This document shows positions 47,113 to 55,082 of a DNA stretch of 64,000 nucleotides, piece after piece (within the stretch, counting starts at the first letter, position 1; each line of letters opens with the position of its first letter). The stretch covers positions 141,761 to 205,760 of the forward strand of contig NZ_PDOG01000003.1 of assembly GCF_003202205.1 (NCBI RefSeq), written 5' to 3'. The DNA is from Halomonas sp. LBP4 (lineage in GTDB: Bacteria > Pseudomonadota > Gammaproteobacteria > Pseudomonadales > Halomonadaceae). Both the position numbers and the translations under genes were made by a program. The notes under the pieces were generated by a model. The model had not been told where the DNA came from. It saw only the letters and a program-made list of their open reading frames with translations, and searched no databases.

Positions 47113-47686
47113 GCCGCTCCTCGCGGCGACAGGCCGACTTGTAGAAGCGATAACGCACCGGGTTCTTGCGATAGTAGCCCTGGTGATACTCCTCGGCCGG
47201 GTAGAAGGCCTCGAAATCGTTGATCTCGGTGGCGATCTCGCGGTCGAAGCGGTCGGCCAGGGCGTCCCGGCTGGCCTCGGCCAGGGCCCGTTCCTCGGCG
47301 TTCATGGGGAAGATCGCGCTGCGGTAGGAGTCGCCGGCATCGCAGAACTGGCGATCCACGGCGAAGGGATCGATGTTGCGCCAGAAGACGTGCAGCAGCG
47401 CCTCATAGTCGACCACTTCGGGGTCGTACTCCACCTCGACGACCTCGGTATGGCCGGTACCGCCGGCGACCACCTGATTGTAGCTGGGATTCTCCACATG
47501 GCCGCCGCTGAAGCCGGAGGTGGTCGAGAGCACGCCCTCGACCGGGTCGAAGGCTTCCTCCATGCACCAGAAGCAGCCGCCGGCGAAGACGGCGCTGGCG
47601 GTCTCCTCCTCGGCGAGGGCCGGCCCGGCCAGGCCGAGCGGGAGGGTGAGCAGGGCGAGCCAGCGGGGAGCAGTGAGAACAGGCAT
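47075..47686 (-). CDS. msrA: Exported peptide-methionine (S)-S-oxide reductase
   Basis: This enzyme repairs oxidised methionine. The protein has 203 residues. Unlike most MsrA it begins with a Sec signal (LALLTLPLGLAGPALA, cut after Ala 25), so it should act in the periplasm. The catalytic Cys 38 is in FAGGCFWCMEEAFDPVEG, followed by GYSGG-like SGFSGGHVENPSY and GHTEVVEVEYDP; the recycling cysteine is in the C-terminal part (FYKSACRREERL). No msrB or electron-donor gene is adjacent. Its 3' end overlaps the MFS gene by 38 nt on the other strand. Confidence 0.93.
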   Translation of the reverse strand: MPVLTAPRWLALLTLPLGLAGPALAEEETASAVFAGGCFWCMEEAFDPVEGVLSTTSGFSGGHVENPSYNQVVAGGTGHTEVVEVEYDPEVVDYEALLHVFWRNIDPFAVDRQFCDAGDSYRSAIFPMNAEERALAEASRDALADRFDREIATEINDFEAFYPAEEYHQGYYRKNPVRYRFYKSACRREERLNEIWGDEAGGV

Positions 47687-47852
47687 GGGGGTGGCTCCGG
47701 TGGACAGGGATGGTAGATTGGAGATTGTCGTACGCCAGGGGTTCCGTACAACCCCTGTTAATGCTGGCTACCCTGTAAGGTGCCAGGCTTCGCGACGACA
47801 CAAGGGCGAACTCGTTCGTCGCCCGCCCGCGGCCACCACCAGGAGCCTTCCC

Positions 47853-50069
47853 TTGACCCGACGTCGCCTGATACTCGCGGCCCTGATCGCCATGATCGTC
47901 GCGGCCTACTTCCTCAGCGGGGCCGACGAGGCCCTGACACTACAGAACCTGCAGGCCGAACAGTCCCGCTTCCGGGCCTGGCTGGCCGCGGAGCCGCTGA
48001 CGGTCGTCGGCGGCTTCTTCCTGATCTACGTGGTCATGGCCGCCGTCTCGCTGCCGGGGGCGACCCTGCTCACGGTGCTGGGAGGCGCGCTGTTCGGCTT
48101 GGGCTGGGGGCTGCTGATCATCTCCTTCGCCAGCACCCTGGGCGCGACCCTGGCGGCCCTGGTTGCCCGTACCCTGGCACGGGCACCGCTGGAGCGGCGC
48201 TTCGCCCCCCAGCTCGAGCGCATCAATGCCGGTATCGAGCGCGAGGGGCCCTTCTACCTCTTCACCCTGCGGCTGATCCCGCTCTTCCCCTTCTTCGTGA
48301 TCAACCTGGTGCTGGGCCTGACCCGCATGCGCCTGTGGACCTTCTACTGGGTCAGCCAGCTCGGCATGTTGCCTGGCACGGCGGTGTTCGTGAATGCGGG
48401 CCGTGAGCTCGGCAATCTCGAGTCGCTCTCGGGCATCCTGTCCCCGGGACTGATCGGCTCCTTCGCCCTGATCGGGCTCTTCCCCTGGCTGGCCCGGGCC
48501 GGGGTGGCGGTGGCCAAGCGCCGTCGGCTGGCGCGGCGCTACGACCGGCCCACCGCCTTCGACCATGACATCGTGGTGATCGGCGGCGGGTCGGCGGGGC
48601 TGGTGGCCAGCTATATCGCCGCCGCCGTCAAGGCCAAGGTCGCGCTGGTGGAGCGCGACCGCCTGGGCGGCGACTGCCTCAATACCGGCTGCGTGCCGTC
48701 CAAGGCGCTGATCCGCGCCGCGCGTGCCGCCAGCGAGGTACGCGGGGCGTCGCGCTACGGCGTGCAGGCCGGTGAGCCGGAGATCGACTTTGCGGCGGTA
48801 ATGGGGCACGTGCACGGCGCCATCCGCGAGGTGGAGCCCCACGATAGTTGTGAGCGCTACGAAGGGCTGGGCGTGGACGTGATGGCCGGCGACGCCCGCC
48901 TCGAGGATCCCTGGCGGGTGCGTGTCACGGGGCGCTGGGGCGAGCGGGTAGTGACTGCCCGCCATGTGATCATCGCCAGCGGCGCGCGGCCACGGGTGCC
49001 CGACCTGCCGGGCCTCGACGCCATCGAGGTGCTGACCTCGGATAACCTCTGGCGCCTCGAGACCCTTCCCGAACGGCTGGTGGTGCTGGGCGGCGGCTCC
49101 ATCGGCTGCGAGCTGGGACAGAGCTTCGCCCGCCTGGGCAGCCGGGTGGAGCTGGTGGAGATGGACGATCAGCTGCTGCCCCGCGAGGACCGGGACGTGG
49201 CGGCCGAGGTCGAGGCCCGGCTTGGCGGAGAGGGGGTCGGGGTGCATCTCGCCACCCGGGCGCGGCGCGTGGTGTCGGTGGACGACGGCCATGCGCTGGA
49301 GGTCGAGCGCCCGGGCGACGATGGCCAGCCGGTGGTCGAGCGCCTGGGCTTCTCGCACCTGCTGGTGGCGGTGGGAAGGCAGGCCAATGTGTCGGGAATG
49401 GGCCTCGAGGCGCTGGGGGTGGAGACCCGCCAGGATGGCACCCTGGCCGTGGACGAGACCCTGCAGAGCGTGCTGCCCAATGTCTGGGCCTGCGGCGACG
49501 TGGCCGGCCCCTTCCAGTTGACCCATGCCAGTGCCCACCAGGCCTGGCATGCCACCGTGAATGCCCTGTTCGGTGAGCTCAAGCGCTTCCGGGTCAGCTA
49601 TCGCGCGCTGCCGGCGGTGACCTTCACCGACCCGGAGGTGGCACGGGTGGGGCTCAACGAGCGGGAGGCCGGGAAAAGGAGCCTGGATGTCGAGGTCACG
49701 CGCTATGCACTGAGCGAGTTGGATCGGGCCATCGCCGAGGGCGAGACCGATGGCTTCGTCAAGGTGCTGACAGTGCCCGGCAAGGACAAGATCCTGGGGG
49801 CGACCATCGTCGGCCAGGGCGCAGGGGAGATGCTTGCCGAGTTCACCCTGGCCATGACCCATGGCATCGGGCTCAACAAGCTGCTGGGCACCATCCACTC
49901 CTATCCGACCCGCAGCGAGGCGGTCAAGGCCACGGCCGGCGTATGGAAGAACGCCCACAAGCCGGAACGGCTGCTGGGCTGGCTGGAGCGCTATTTTGCA
50001 TGGCGGCGCGGCGGGTCGACTCGGGTGGCGGCAATGAAGACAGTCGACGAGAGCATGAGAAGGAGTTGA
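47853..50069 (+). CDS. TVP38/TMEM64 membrane domain fused to a MerA-like flavoprotein
   Basis: This is a 738-residue two-part protein. Residues 1-225 are a TVP38/TMEM64 (SNARE-associated/VTT, DedA-like) membrane domain with LPGATLLTVLGGALFGLGWG and LRLIPLFPFFVINLVLGLTRM. Residues about 240-715 are a class I pyridine-nucleotide disulfide oxidoreductase with FAD motif VIGGGSAGLVASY, redox pair GGDCLNTGCVPSKAL, NAD motif VLGGGSIGCELGQSFA and a C-terminal dimer domain. There HSYPTRSEAVKATA has Tyr where dihydrolipoyl dehydrogenases have the catalytic His (HPTMSEAV in the lpd here), as in mercuric-reductase relatives. TTG at 47853 has a good AGGAG site. The electron acceptor is unknown. It is followed one base later by a CDP-alcohol phosphatidyltransferase gene. 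Confidence 0.87.
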   Translation: MTRRRLILAALIAMIVAAYFLSGADEALTLQNLQAEQSRFRAWLAAEPLTVVGGFFLIYVVMAAVSLPGATLLTVLGGALFGLGWGLLIISFASTLGATLAALVARTLARAPLERRFAPQLERINAGIEREGPFYLFTLRLIPLFPFFVINLVLGLTRMRLWTFYWVSQLGMLPGTAVFVNAGRELGNLESLSGILSPGLIGSFALIGLFPWLARAGVAVAKRRRLARRYDRPTAFDHDIVVIGGGSAGLVASYIAAAVKAKVALVERDRLGGDCLNTGCVPSKALIRAARAASEVRGASRYGVQAGEPEIDFAAVMGHVHGAIREVEPHDSCERYEGLGVDVMAGDARLEDPWRVRVTGRWGERVVTARHVIIASGARPRVPDLPGLDAIEVLTSDNLWRLETLPERLVVLGGGSIGCELGQSFARLGSRVELVEMDDQLLPREDRDVAAEVEARLGGEGVGVHLATRARRVVSVDDGHALEVERPGDDGQPVVERLGFSHLLVAVGRQANVSGMGLEALGVETRQDGTLAVDETLQSVLPNVWACGDVAGPFQLTHASAHQAWHATVNALFGELKRFRVSYRALPAVTFTDPEVARVGLNEREAGKRSLDVEVTRYALSELDRAIAEGETDGFVKVLTVPGKDKILGATIVGQGAGEMLAEFTLAMTHGIGLNKLLGTIHSYPTRSEAVKATAGVWKNAHKPERLLGWLERYFAWRRGGSTRVAAMKTVDESMRRS

Positions 50070-50070
50070 G

Positions 50071-50697
50071 ATGCTGGATCGCTGGACCATGCCCCTGACC
50101 CAGGCGCCGCTGATCCGGCTGGCCGCCTGGCTGGCCAAGTGCCAGATTCGACCCGATCAGATGACACTGGCAGCCTTTCTGATCGGCATGTCGGCGCTGC
50201 CGCTACTGGCCATGGAGTGGTATGCACCGGCGCTGGCGGCGATTCTGCTCAATCGCCTCGGTGATGGGGTAGATGGTGCCCTGGCCCGCCTGAACCATCA
50301 GCCGAGCGACGCTGGCGGGTTTCTCGATATCGGCCTGGATTTCGTCTTCTACGCCGCGGTGGTGCTCGGCTTCGCGCTGGCCGACCCGGCGGCCAATGCC
50401 CTGGCGGCGGCCTTCCTGCTGTTCGCCTTCATCGGTACCGGCACCTCGTTTCTGGCCTTCGCCATCATGGCCACTCGTCATGGCCTCACGCGACCCCGTT
50501 TCCGGCAGAAGGCCTTCTACTACCTGCATGGCTTGACCGAGGGGACCGAGACGATCCTCGCCTTCGTGGCGTTCTGCCTCTGGCCCGGGCATTTCCCGCT
50601 GCTCGCCGTGCTGTTCGCCGTGGCCTGCCTGGTCACCACCGTCACCCGACTCTGGGGCGGTTATCGAACCCTGCGGGCCCTCGAGACTCCTCCCTGA
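50071..50697 (+). CDS. CDP-alcohol phosphatidyltransferase
   Basis: This 208-residue integral membrane enzyme transfers a phosphatidyl (or phospho-) group from a CDP-linked donor to an alcohol. The family signature D-G-x2-A-R-x8-G-x3-D-x3-D is complete in DGALARLNHQPSDAGGFLDIGLD-type residues (about 67-90), with all four metal-binding aspartates. About six helices follow. It starts one base after the TVP38-flavoprotein stop, so the two proteins are certainly made together. Whether it makes a phospholipid or another lipid is not evident from sequence. Confidence 0.9.
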   Translation: MLDRWTMPLTQAPLIRLAAWLAKCQIRPDQMTLAAFLIGMSALPLLAMEWYAPALAAILLNRLGDGVDGALARLNHQPSDAGGFLDIGLDFVFYAAVVLGFALADPAANALAAAFLLFAFIGTGTSFLAFAIMATRHGLTRPRFRQKAFYYLHGLTEGTETILAFVAFCLWPGHFPLLAVLFAVACLVTTVTRLWGGYRTLRALETPP

Positions 50698-50722
50698 AAA
50701 CGGACGAAGGGCCCTGAAACGA

Positions 50723-50751
50723 CGAAGGGGCAGCCGTTGGCTGCCCCTTCG
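50723..50751. terminator. Bidirectional terminator
   Basis: A 13-bp perfect stem (CGAAGGGGCAGCC / GGCTGCCCCTTCG) with a GTT loop lies between the convergent transferase and FKBP genes and can serve both. Confidence 0.75.
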
Positions 50752-50772
50752 CGATCGACCTCAGGGTCGCGC

Positions 50773-51255
50773 TCAGTGCTCGACGCCGCCGGCGCCATGC
50801 ACATGACCGTGCTCGATCTCTTCCTGGCTGGCCTCGCGAACCTCGGCGATCTCGACGTCGAAGTTCAGGGTCTGGCCGGCCAGCGGATGGTTGCCGTCGA
50901 CGGTGACGGTGTCGCCTTCCACCTTGGTCACGGTGACCATCAGCGGGCCACCCTGGGTCTGGGCCTGGAACTGCATGCCGGGTTCGACGTTGTCGACGCC
51001 CTGGAAGGCGTCACGCGGCACTTCCTGCACCAGTTGCGGCTGCTGTTCGCCATAACCTTCGGCGGGCTCCACGGTGGCGGTGAGCTTGTCGCCGGCGACG
51101 CGGCCCTCAAGCTCCTTCTCGAGGCCCGGAATGATGTTGCCGGCGCCGTGGAGGTAGGTCAGCGGCTCGCGGCCTTCCGAGCTGTCCAGCACTTCACCTG
51201 CGTCGTTGGTCAGGGTGTAGTGGAACGCGACAACGGAATTCTGCGCAATCTGCAT
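50773..51255 (-). CDS. slyD: FKBP-type peptidyl-prolyl isomerase, SlyD-like
   Basis: This 160-residue cytoplasmic folding factor starts MQIAQNSVVAFHYTLTNDAGEVLDSS. It has the FKBP catalytic fold with an inserted IF chaperone domain (PAEGYGEQQPQLVQEVPRDAF), as in SlyD. The C-terminal tail is short and has a few His residues (HGHVHGAGGVEH), weaker than the metal-binding tail of E. coli SlyD. ATG 51255 gives the conserved start; an in-frame ATG at 51279 is eight codons earlier. The symbol is used at family level. Confidence 0.88.
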   Translation of the reverse strand: MQIAQNSVVAFHYTLTNDAGEVLDSSEGREPLTYLHGAGNIIPGLEKELEGRVAGDKLTATVEPAEGYGEQQPQLVQEVPRDAFQGVDNVEPGMQFQAQTQGGPLMVTVTKVEGDTVTVDGNHPLAGQTLNFDVEIAEVREASQEEIEHGHVHGAGGVEH

Positions 51256-51483
51256 TGATGAACCTTTCGGTGAGTGCATGTAGAAAACATGGTAACGCGC
51301 CGGTCGGGGGGCTGTCAGGGGGATGGGCGAATTTCAGGATGCCAGCGTCGATCCTGAGACACATTCACGCCCTCGGTCCCGAGGGTGGCCGGACTTTCGA
51401 ACAGTTGCGTGCCCCTGCGGGCGGGGATACCCTTGCGTGACACCCTTTTCTCCATTGCCCATACCATCTCCCGGAGAGTGCCC

Positions 51484-51765
51484 ATGACCATCGTCGTGAT
51501 CTGGCTGATCGCCTTCGCCGTGATCCTGTTTCTCTGTTACAGCCGCTGGGAGTCCAGCATTAGCCCCGGCCTCGACAAGCTGCTGCCGGCGGTGATGAAG
51601 ACCCATGGCGACAATCGACTGGTTTGGAGCCTGGCCCTGGCGGTGCTGGGGGCTACCACCCTGGTGCGCCCGGTGGACATCCTGCTGACCGCGATCGTCA
51701 TCTTGCTGCTGGTACTGGTCGGCAGGAAGCTGGCCGGCTGGGCCATGAACAGGGTCGATAGGTAG
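51484..51765 (+). CDS. Small two-helix membrane protein, unknown
   Basis: This is a 93-residue protein with a first helix at about 2-18 (TIVVIWLIAFAVILFLC) and a second hydrophobic pair at about 42-80 (LVWSLALAVLGATTLVRPV and ILLTAIVILLLVLVGRKL). A CCGGAGAG ribosome-binding site decides ATG 51484. No family is recognised. It is followed by a strong hairpin shared with the next convergent gene. Confidence 0.65.
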   Translation: MTIVVIWLIAFAVILFLCYSRWESSISPGLDKLLPAVMKTHGDNRLVWSLALAVLGATTLVRPVDILLTAIVILLLVLVGRKLAGWAMNRVDR

Positions 51766-51814
51766 GCGCCCGGCACCTGGCCTGTCGAGACGCGTAACGC
51801 GTCGTGAACGAAAC

Positions 51815-51844
51815 GAGGGCCCGCGGTTCATTCCGCGGGCCCTC
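51815..51844. terminator. Bidirectional terminator
   Basis: A stem (GAGGGCCCGCGG / CCGCGGGCCCTC) with a TTCATT loop lies between the small membrane gene and the lipoprotein gene on the opposite strand. Confidence 0.7.
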
Positions 51845-51884
51845 GGCATGTGCGGGAGACTTTATCTCGATCGGCAAGGGACGA

Positions 51885-52352
51885 TCAGTAGGGGGCCACG
51901 GTCAGGTTGGCCCCGCTGCCGATCAGGCGCACGCGCTGGCCGGTCTGGAAGTCACGGTCGGCCTTCTGCACCACGACGATGTGCTGGCCGTCGTCGCGGC
52001 GGATCTCAATCTCCCAGGCGGCTACACGGTTGGCGGATTCCTCGATGTTGCTGCCGGCCACGGCACCGCCGATGGCCCCGGCCGCGGTGGCGAGCCGGCG
52101 CCCGGAACCACCGCCGATCTGGTTGCCGAGGAGGCCGCCGATCACGGCGCCACCGCCGGTACCGATGATACCGCCGGCGCGGCTGTCGGCCTGGATCTGT
52201 ACCTGACGCAGGGCGGTGATGGTGCCGAAGGTGACTCTCTGACCGGTCTGGGCCTGGCTGCCGCGGTAGACATCACCCCCATAGGGCGCAGTGTTGGCGC
52301 AGCCGGCCAGGGTCAGGACACCGAGCGCGAGTACGGGAAGAAGACGTTTCAT
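51885..52352 (-). CDS. Glycine-zipper outer-membrane lipoprotein (SlyB/Pcp-like)
   Basis: This is a 155-residue predicted outer-membrane lipoprotein. The signal (RLLPVLALGVLTLAGC) has a lipobox with Cys 18 and Ala at +2. A glycine-zipper region with repeated GxxxG patterns (GGAVIGGLLGNQIGGGSG and AGAIGGAVAGSN) follows, then a C-terminal beta-rich part (WEIEIRRDDGQHIVVVQ). This is the SlyB/Pcp layout; such proteins shield envelope stress in enterobacteria. ATG 52352 is chosen because it gives the signal peptide; an upstream ATG at 52376 only adds a non-hydrophobic extension. Confidence 0.86.
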   Translation of the reverse strand: MKRLLPVLALGVLTLAGCANTAPYGGDVYRGSQAQTGQRVTFGTITALRQVQIQADSRAGGIIGTGGGAVIGGLLGNQIGGGSGRRLATAAGAIGGAVAGSNIEESANRVAAWEIEIRRDDGQHIVVVQKADRDFQTGQRVRLIGSGANLTVAPY

Positions 52353-52516
52353 GTGAGACCTCCTGGGGGCATTCATTCGGGCTTTCGTGAAGACAGCCCG
52401 TCGACATCCTGTCGCGGAATCGAAGGGTTATAGGCGGTTCGACCAGTCACCCGGGGACGAGTGCCCACCAGTGTAGCGTGAGAGATGGGCAAATAGTGTG
52501 AAAACCGCGCCGCCAC

Positions 52517-52541
52517 AAAAAAGGGGAGGCCGAGCCTCCCC
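52517..52541 (-). terminator. Intrinsic terminator of aceA
   Basis: Downstream of aceA on the minus strand, an 8-bp stem (GGGGAGGC / GCCTCCCC) with a three-base loop is followed by six Ts. This is a classical Rho-independent terminator. Confidence 0.85.
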
Positions 52542-52576
52542 AAGGGTTCCAGTCGTTCTATCGCCGGCGTGTCGGC

Positions 52577-54175
52577 TCAGCCGAACTGATTCATGGTGTT
52601 GTCCTTGCCGCCGGCCTTGAGCGCCGCTTCGCCGTGGAAGAACTCCTTGTGGTCGTCGCCGATGTTGGAGCCGGCCATGTCCTGGTGCTTGACGGTGGCG
52701 ATGCCCTCGCGGATCTCGCGGCGCTGCACGCCCGCCACATAGGCCAGCATGCCCTCGTCGCCGAAGTAGCCCTTGGCCAGGTTGTCGGTGGACAGGGCCG
52801 CGGTATGGTAGGTCGGCAGGGTGATCAGGTGGTGGAAGATGCCGGCCTCGCGGGATGCGTCGCGCTGGAAGTTGCGGGTCCATTCGTCGGCCAGCCTGCC
52901 GAGTTCGGTGTCGTCGTACTCGGCGCTCATCAGGTTGGCACGGTCGTAGGCGGAGACGTCCTTGCCTTCCTTCTCCCAGGCATCGAATACCTGCTGGCGG
53001 AAGTTCAGGGTCCAGTTGAAGGAGGGCGAGTTGTTGTAGACCAGCTTGGCATCCGGACAGACCTCGCGGATGCGGTTGACCATGCCGGCGATCTGGCCGA
53101 CGTGGGGCTTCTCGGTCTCGATCCACAGCAGGTCCGCCCCGTTCTGCAGGCTGGTGATGCAGTCCAGCACCACCCGGTCCTCGCCGGTGCCCGGCTTGAA
53201 CTCGTAGAGGCCGGAGGCGAGGCGCTTGACCTTGACTAGCTTGCCGTCCTGCTTGATCACCACGTCGCCGTTGTTGATGTCGGAGGCCGAAGTGATCTCG
53301 TCACCGTCGAGGAAGCTGTTGTACTGGTCGCCCAGGTCGCCCGGTTCCTTGGTCACGGCGATCTTCTGGGTCAGGCCGGCACCCAGGGAGTCGGTACGGG
53401 CGACGATCACGCCGTCATACACACCCAGTTCCAGGAAGGCGTAGCGCACGGCGTTGATCTTGGCGATGAAGTCCTCGTGGGGCACCGTGACCTTGCCGGC
53501 CTGGTGGCCGCACTGCTTCTCGTCGGAGACCTGGTTCTCGATCTGGATGCAGCAGGCGCCGGCCTCGATCATCTTCTTGGCCAGCAGATAGGTGGCCTCG
53601 GCGTTGCCGAAACCGGCGTCGATGTCGGCGATGATCGGCACGATATGCGTCTCGAAGCCGTCGATCTTCGCCATGATCTCGTCGGCCTTCGCCTTGTCAT
53701 CGGCCTTCCTGGCCTCTTCCAGGTCACGGAACAGGTGGTTGAGCTCCCAGGCGTCGGCCTGGCGCAGGAAGGTGTAGAGTTCCTCGATCAGGCCCGGCAC
53801 GGTGGTCTTCTCGTGCATGGACTGGTCGGGCAGCGGGCCGAACTCGGAGCGAAGGGCGGCGACCATCCAGCCGGAGAGGTAGAGGTAGGAGCGCTTGGTG
53901 GTGCCGAAGTGCTTCTTGATGGAGATCAGCTTCTGCTGACCGATGAAGCCGTGCCAGCAGCCCAGGGACTGGGTGTACTGGGCGCTGTCGGCGTCATAGG
54001 CGGCCATGTCCTCGCGCATGATCTTCGCGGTGTAGCGGGCGATGTCGAGACCGGTCTGGAAACGGTTCTGAACCCGCATGCGGGCGGCATGCTCGGGGTT
54101 GATGTTGTCCCACTTGCCGCGCTGGGCGTCACGCAGTTGCGCCAGTGCCTGGAGTTCGTCGTTGAATGCTGCCAT
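52577..54175 (-). CDS. aceA: Isocitrate lyase
   Basis: This enzyme splits isocitrate to succinate and glyoxylate, the entry step of the glyoxylate bypass. The protein has 532 residues, the longer Pseudomonas-type isocitrate lyase rather than the 434-residue enterobacterial one. The active-site loop is SDEKQCGHQAG with the catalytic Cys. Metal and substrate residues appear in DIDAGFGNAEATY and VIVARTDSLGAG, and the C-terminal SPSFNWTLNF motif is also present. It competes with the icd product encoded at 61374. No aceB/glcB or aceK is adjacent. Its terminator and a candidate sigma70 promoter are both recognisable. Confidence 0.96.
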   Translation of the reverse strand: MAAFNDELQALAQLRDAQRGKWDNINPEHAARMRVQNRFQTGLDIARYTAKIMREDMAAYDADSAQYTQSLGCWHGFIGQQKLISIKKHFGTTKRSYLYLSGWMVAALRSEFGPLPDQSMHEKTTVPGLIEELYTFLRQADAWELNHLFRDLEEARKADDKAKADEIMAKIDGFETHIVPIIADIDAGFGNAEATYLLAKKMIEAGACCIQIENQVSDEKQCGHQAGKVTVPHEDFIAKINAVRYAFLELGVYDGVIVARTDSLGAGLTQKIAVTKEPGDLGDQYNSFLDGDEITSASDINNGDVVIKQDGKLVKVKRLASGLYEFKPGTGEDRVVLDCITSLQNGADLLWIETEKPHVGQIAGMVNRIREVCPDAKLVYNNSPSFNWTLNFRQQVFDAWEKEGKDVSAYDRANLMSAEYDDTELGRLADEWTRNFQRDASREAGIFHHLITLPTYHTAALSTDNLAKGYFGDEGMLAYVAGVQRREIREGIATVKHQDMAGSNIGDDHKEFFHGEAALKAGGKDNTMNQFG

Positions 54176-54572
54176 GGGGCCATCCTTCACGTCAGGAGTG
54201 GAGTCTCGTGATCGCGACGCGGGTGCCTGGCCGGGGCCGGCGGCGTCGCGGCCGCTGGAATCGCCTGCTGCATCATTCGGCAATGCCTTATGCTGCACCT
54301 GCGAAGTCTTGTCAGGTTCGGCCAGTTGCCCTGGGTTGTCTCTACGGCCTTGGTCGAACCCGGGCGAGGGGCGGATCGTCGCGTCGCTGGCATCATGAGC
54401 CGGGCGATGAACGATCGTTTTATCCTCGCCATGGCCTCCACTATGGCGCCTCGTGGCGGGCGTGCACAATTGACCCTTGGGGGTAGGGAGCGTTGTAGTT
54501 CGACTACAGGAGCACACCGCGCGGGTGCTTTCCTGTAGTGAAGTTTCCGTGGCGGAGCGAAGGGGCGGTGGC
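54176..54572 (-). promoter_or_regulatory. aceA upstream region with promoter and TGTAGT repeats
   Basis: This 397-bp spacer has no gene. A sigma70-like promoter for aceA lies on the minus strand: -35 CTGACA (54315-54310), 17 bp, -10 CATAAG (54292-54287), about 115 bp before the start codon. Farther out, TGTAGT-TCG-ACTACA forms a 15-bp palindrome at 54494-54508, and its right half reappears inverted as TCCTGTAGT at 54531-54539. Together they form a hairpin at 54503-54539. They may be operator sites or the terminator of the GNAT gene; no T tract follows. Confidence 0.5.
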
Positions 54573-55007
54573 TCAGCCCCGCAGGGGGAGCCGCATGTTG
54601 CGGTGCAAAATCCCGGCCTCGAGGAACTCCTCACCGACGGCCTGGAAGCCGAGATTTTCATAGAAGGCCAGGGCATGGGTCTGGGCGGCCAGCTCCACGG
54701 CAGGGTGCCCGTGGCGCCGGGCCGCCTCGATGGCGGCCCGCATCAGGGCCGCGCCGATGCCGTGTCCTCGGGCCTCGGCGAGCACGGCGACCCGGCCGAT
54801 ATGGGCGTCGGGCAGCAGGCGTGCGGTGCCCACCGGGTGGCCGCCGGCCAGCGCGAGGAAGTGCCGGCAGTCCGGGTCGCGGCCGTCCCACTCCTCCTCG
54901 AGGGGCACCTGCTGCTCCTCGATGAAGACGACGCGGCGGATCTCGCCGGCCGCCGCCCCCAGGGTGGCCCAGTCGCCTTCATGGATCTCCAGCTCGGTTT
55001 TCGTCAT
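54573..55007 (-). CDS. GNAT-family N-acetyltransferase
   Basis: This is a 144-residue acetyltransferase of the GNAT superfamily (ElaA/YjcF-like). The acetyl-CoA loop is VLAEARGHGIGAALMRAAI, preceded by HIGRVAV, and the C-terminal Tyr region is ALAFYENLGFQAVGEEF. Substrate unknown. It is the last of a leftward gene run, 75 bp after roxA, and may be separately transcribed. Confidence 0.88.
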   Translation of the reverse strand: MTKTELEIHEGDWATLGAAAGEIRRVVFIEEQQVPLEEEWDGRDPDCRHFLALAGGHPVGTARLLPDAHIGRVAVLAEARGHGIGAALMRAAIEAARRHGHPAVELAAQTHALAFYENLGFQAVGEEFLEAGILHRNMRLPLRG

Positions 55008-55082
55008 CTCTCACCTCTCTGCTGCGACCCTGATGATAGCGGCCACCGGCAGCGCTCGGGGCTGAATCCGGCGGCAGGCCTG

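Noticed and set aside
47940-50138. 732-codon minus-strand frame opposite the TVP38-flavoprotein
   Set aside because: It is a shadow of a gene with clear FAD, NAD and Cys-Cys motifs on the plus strand.
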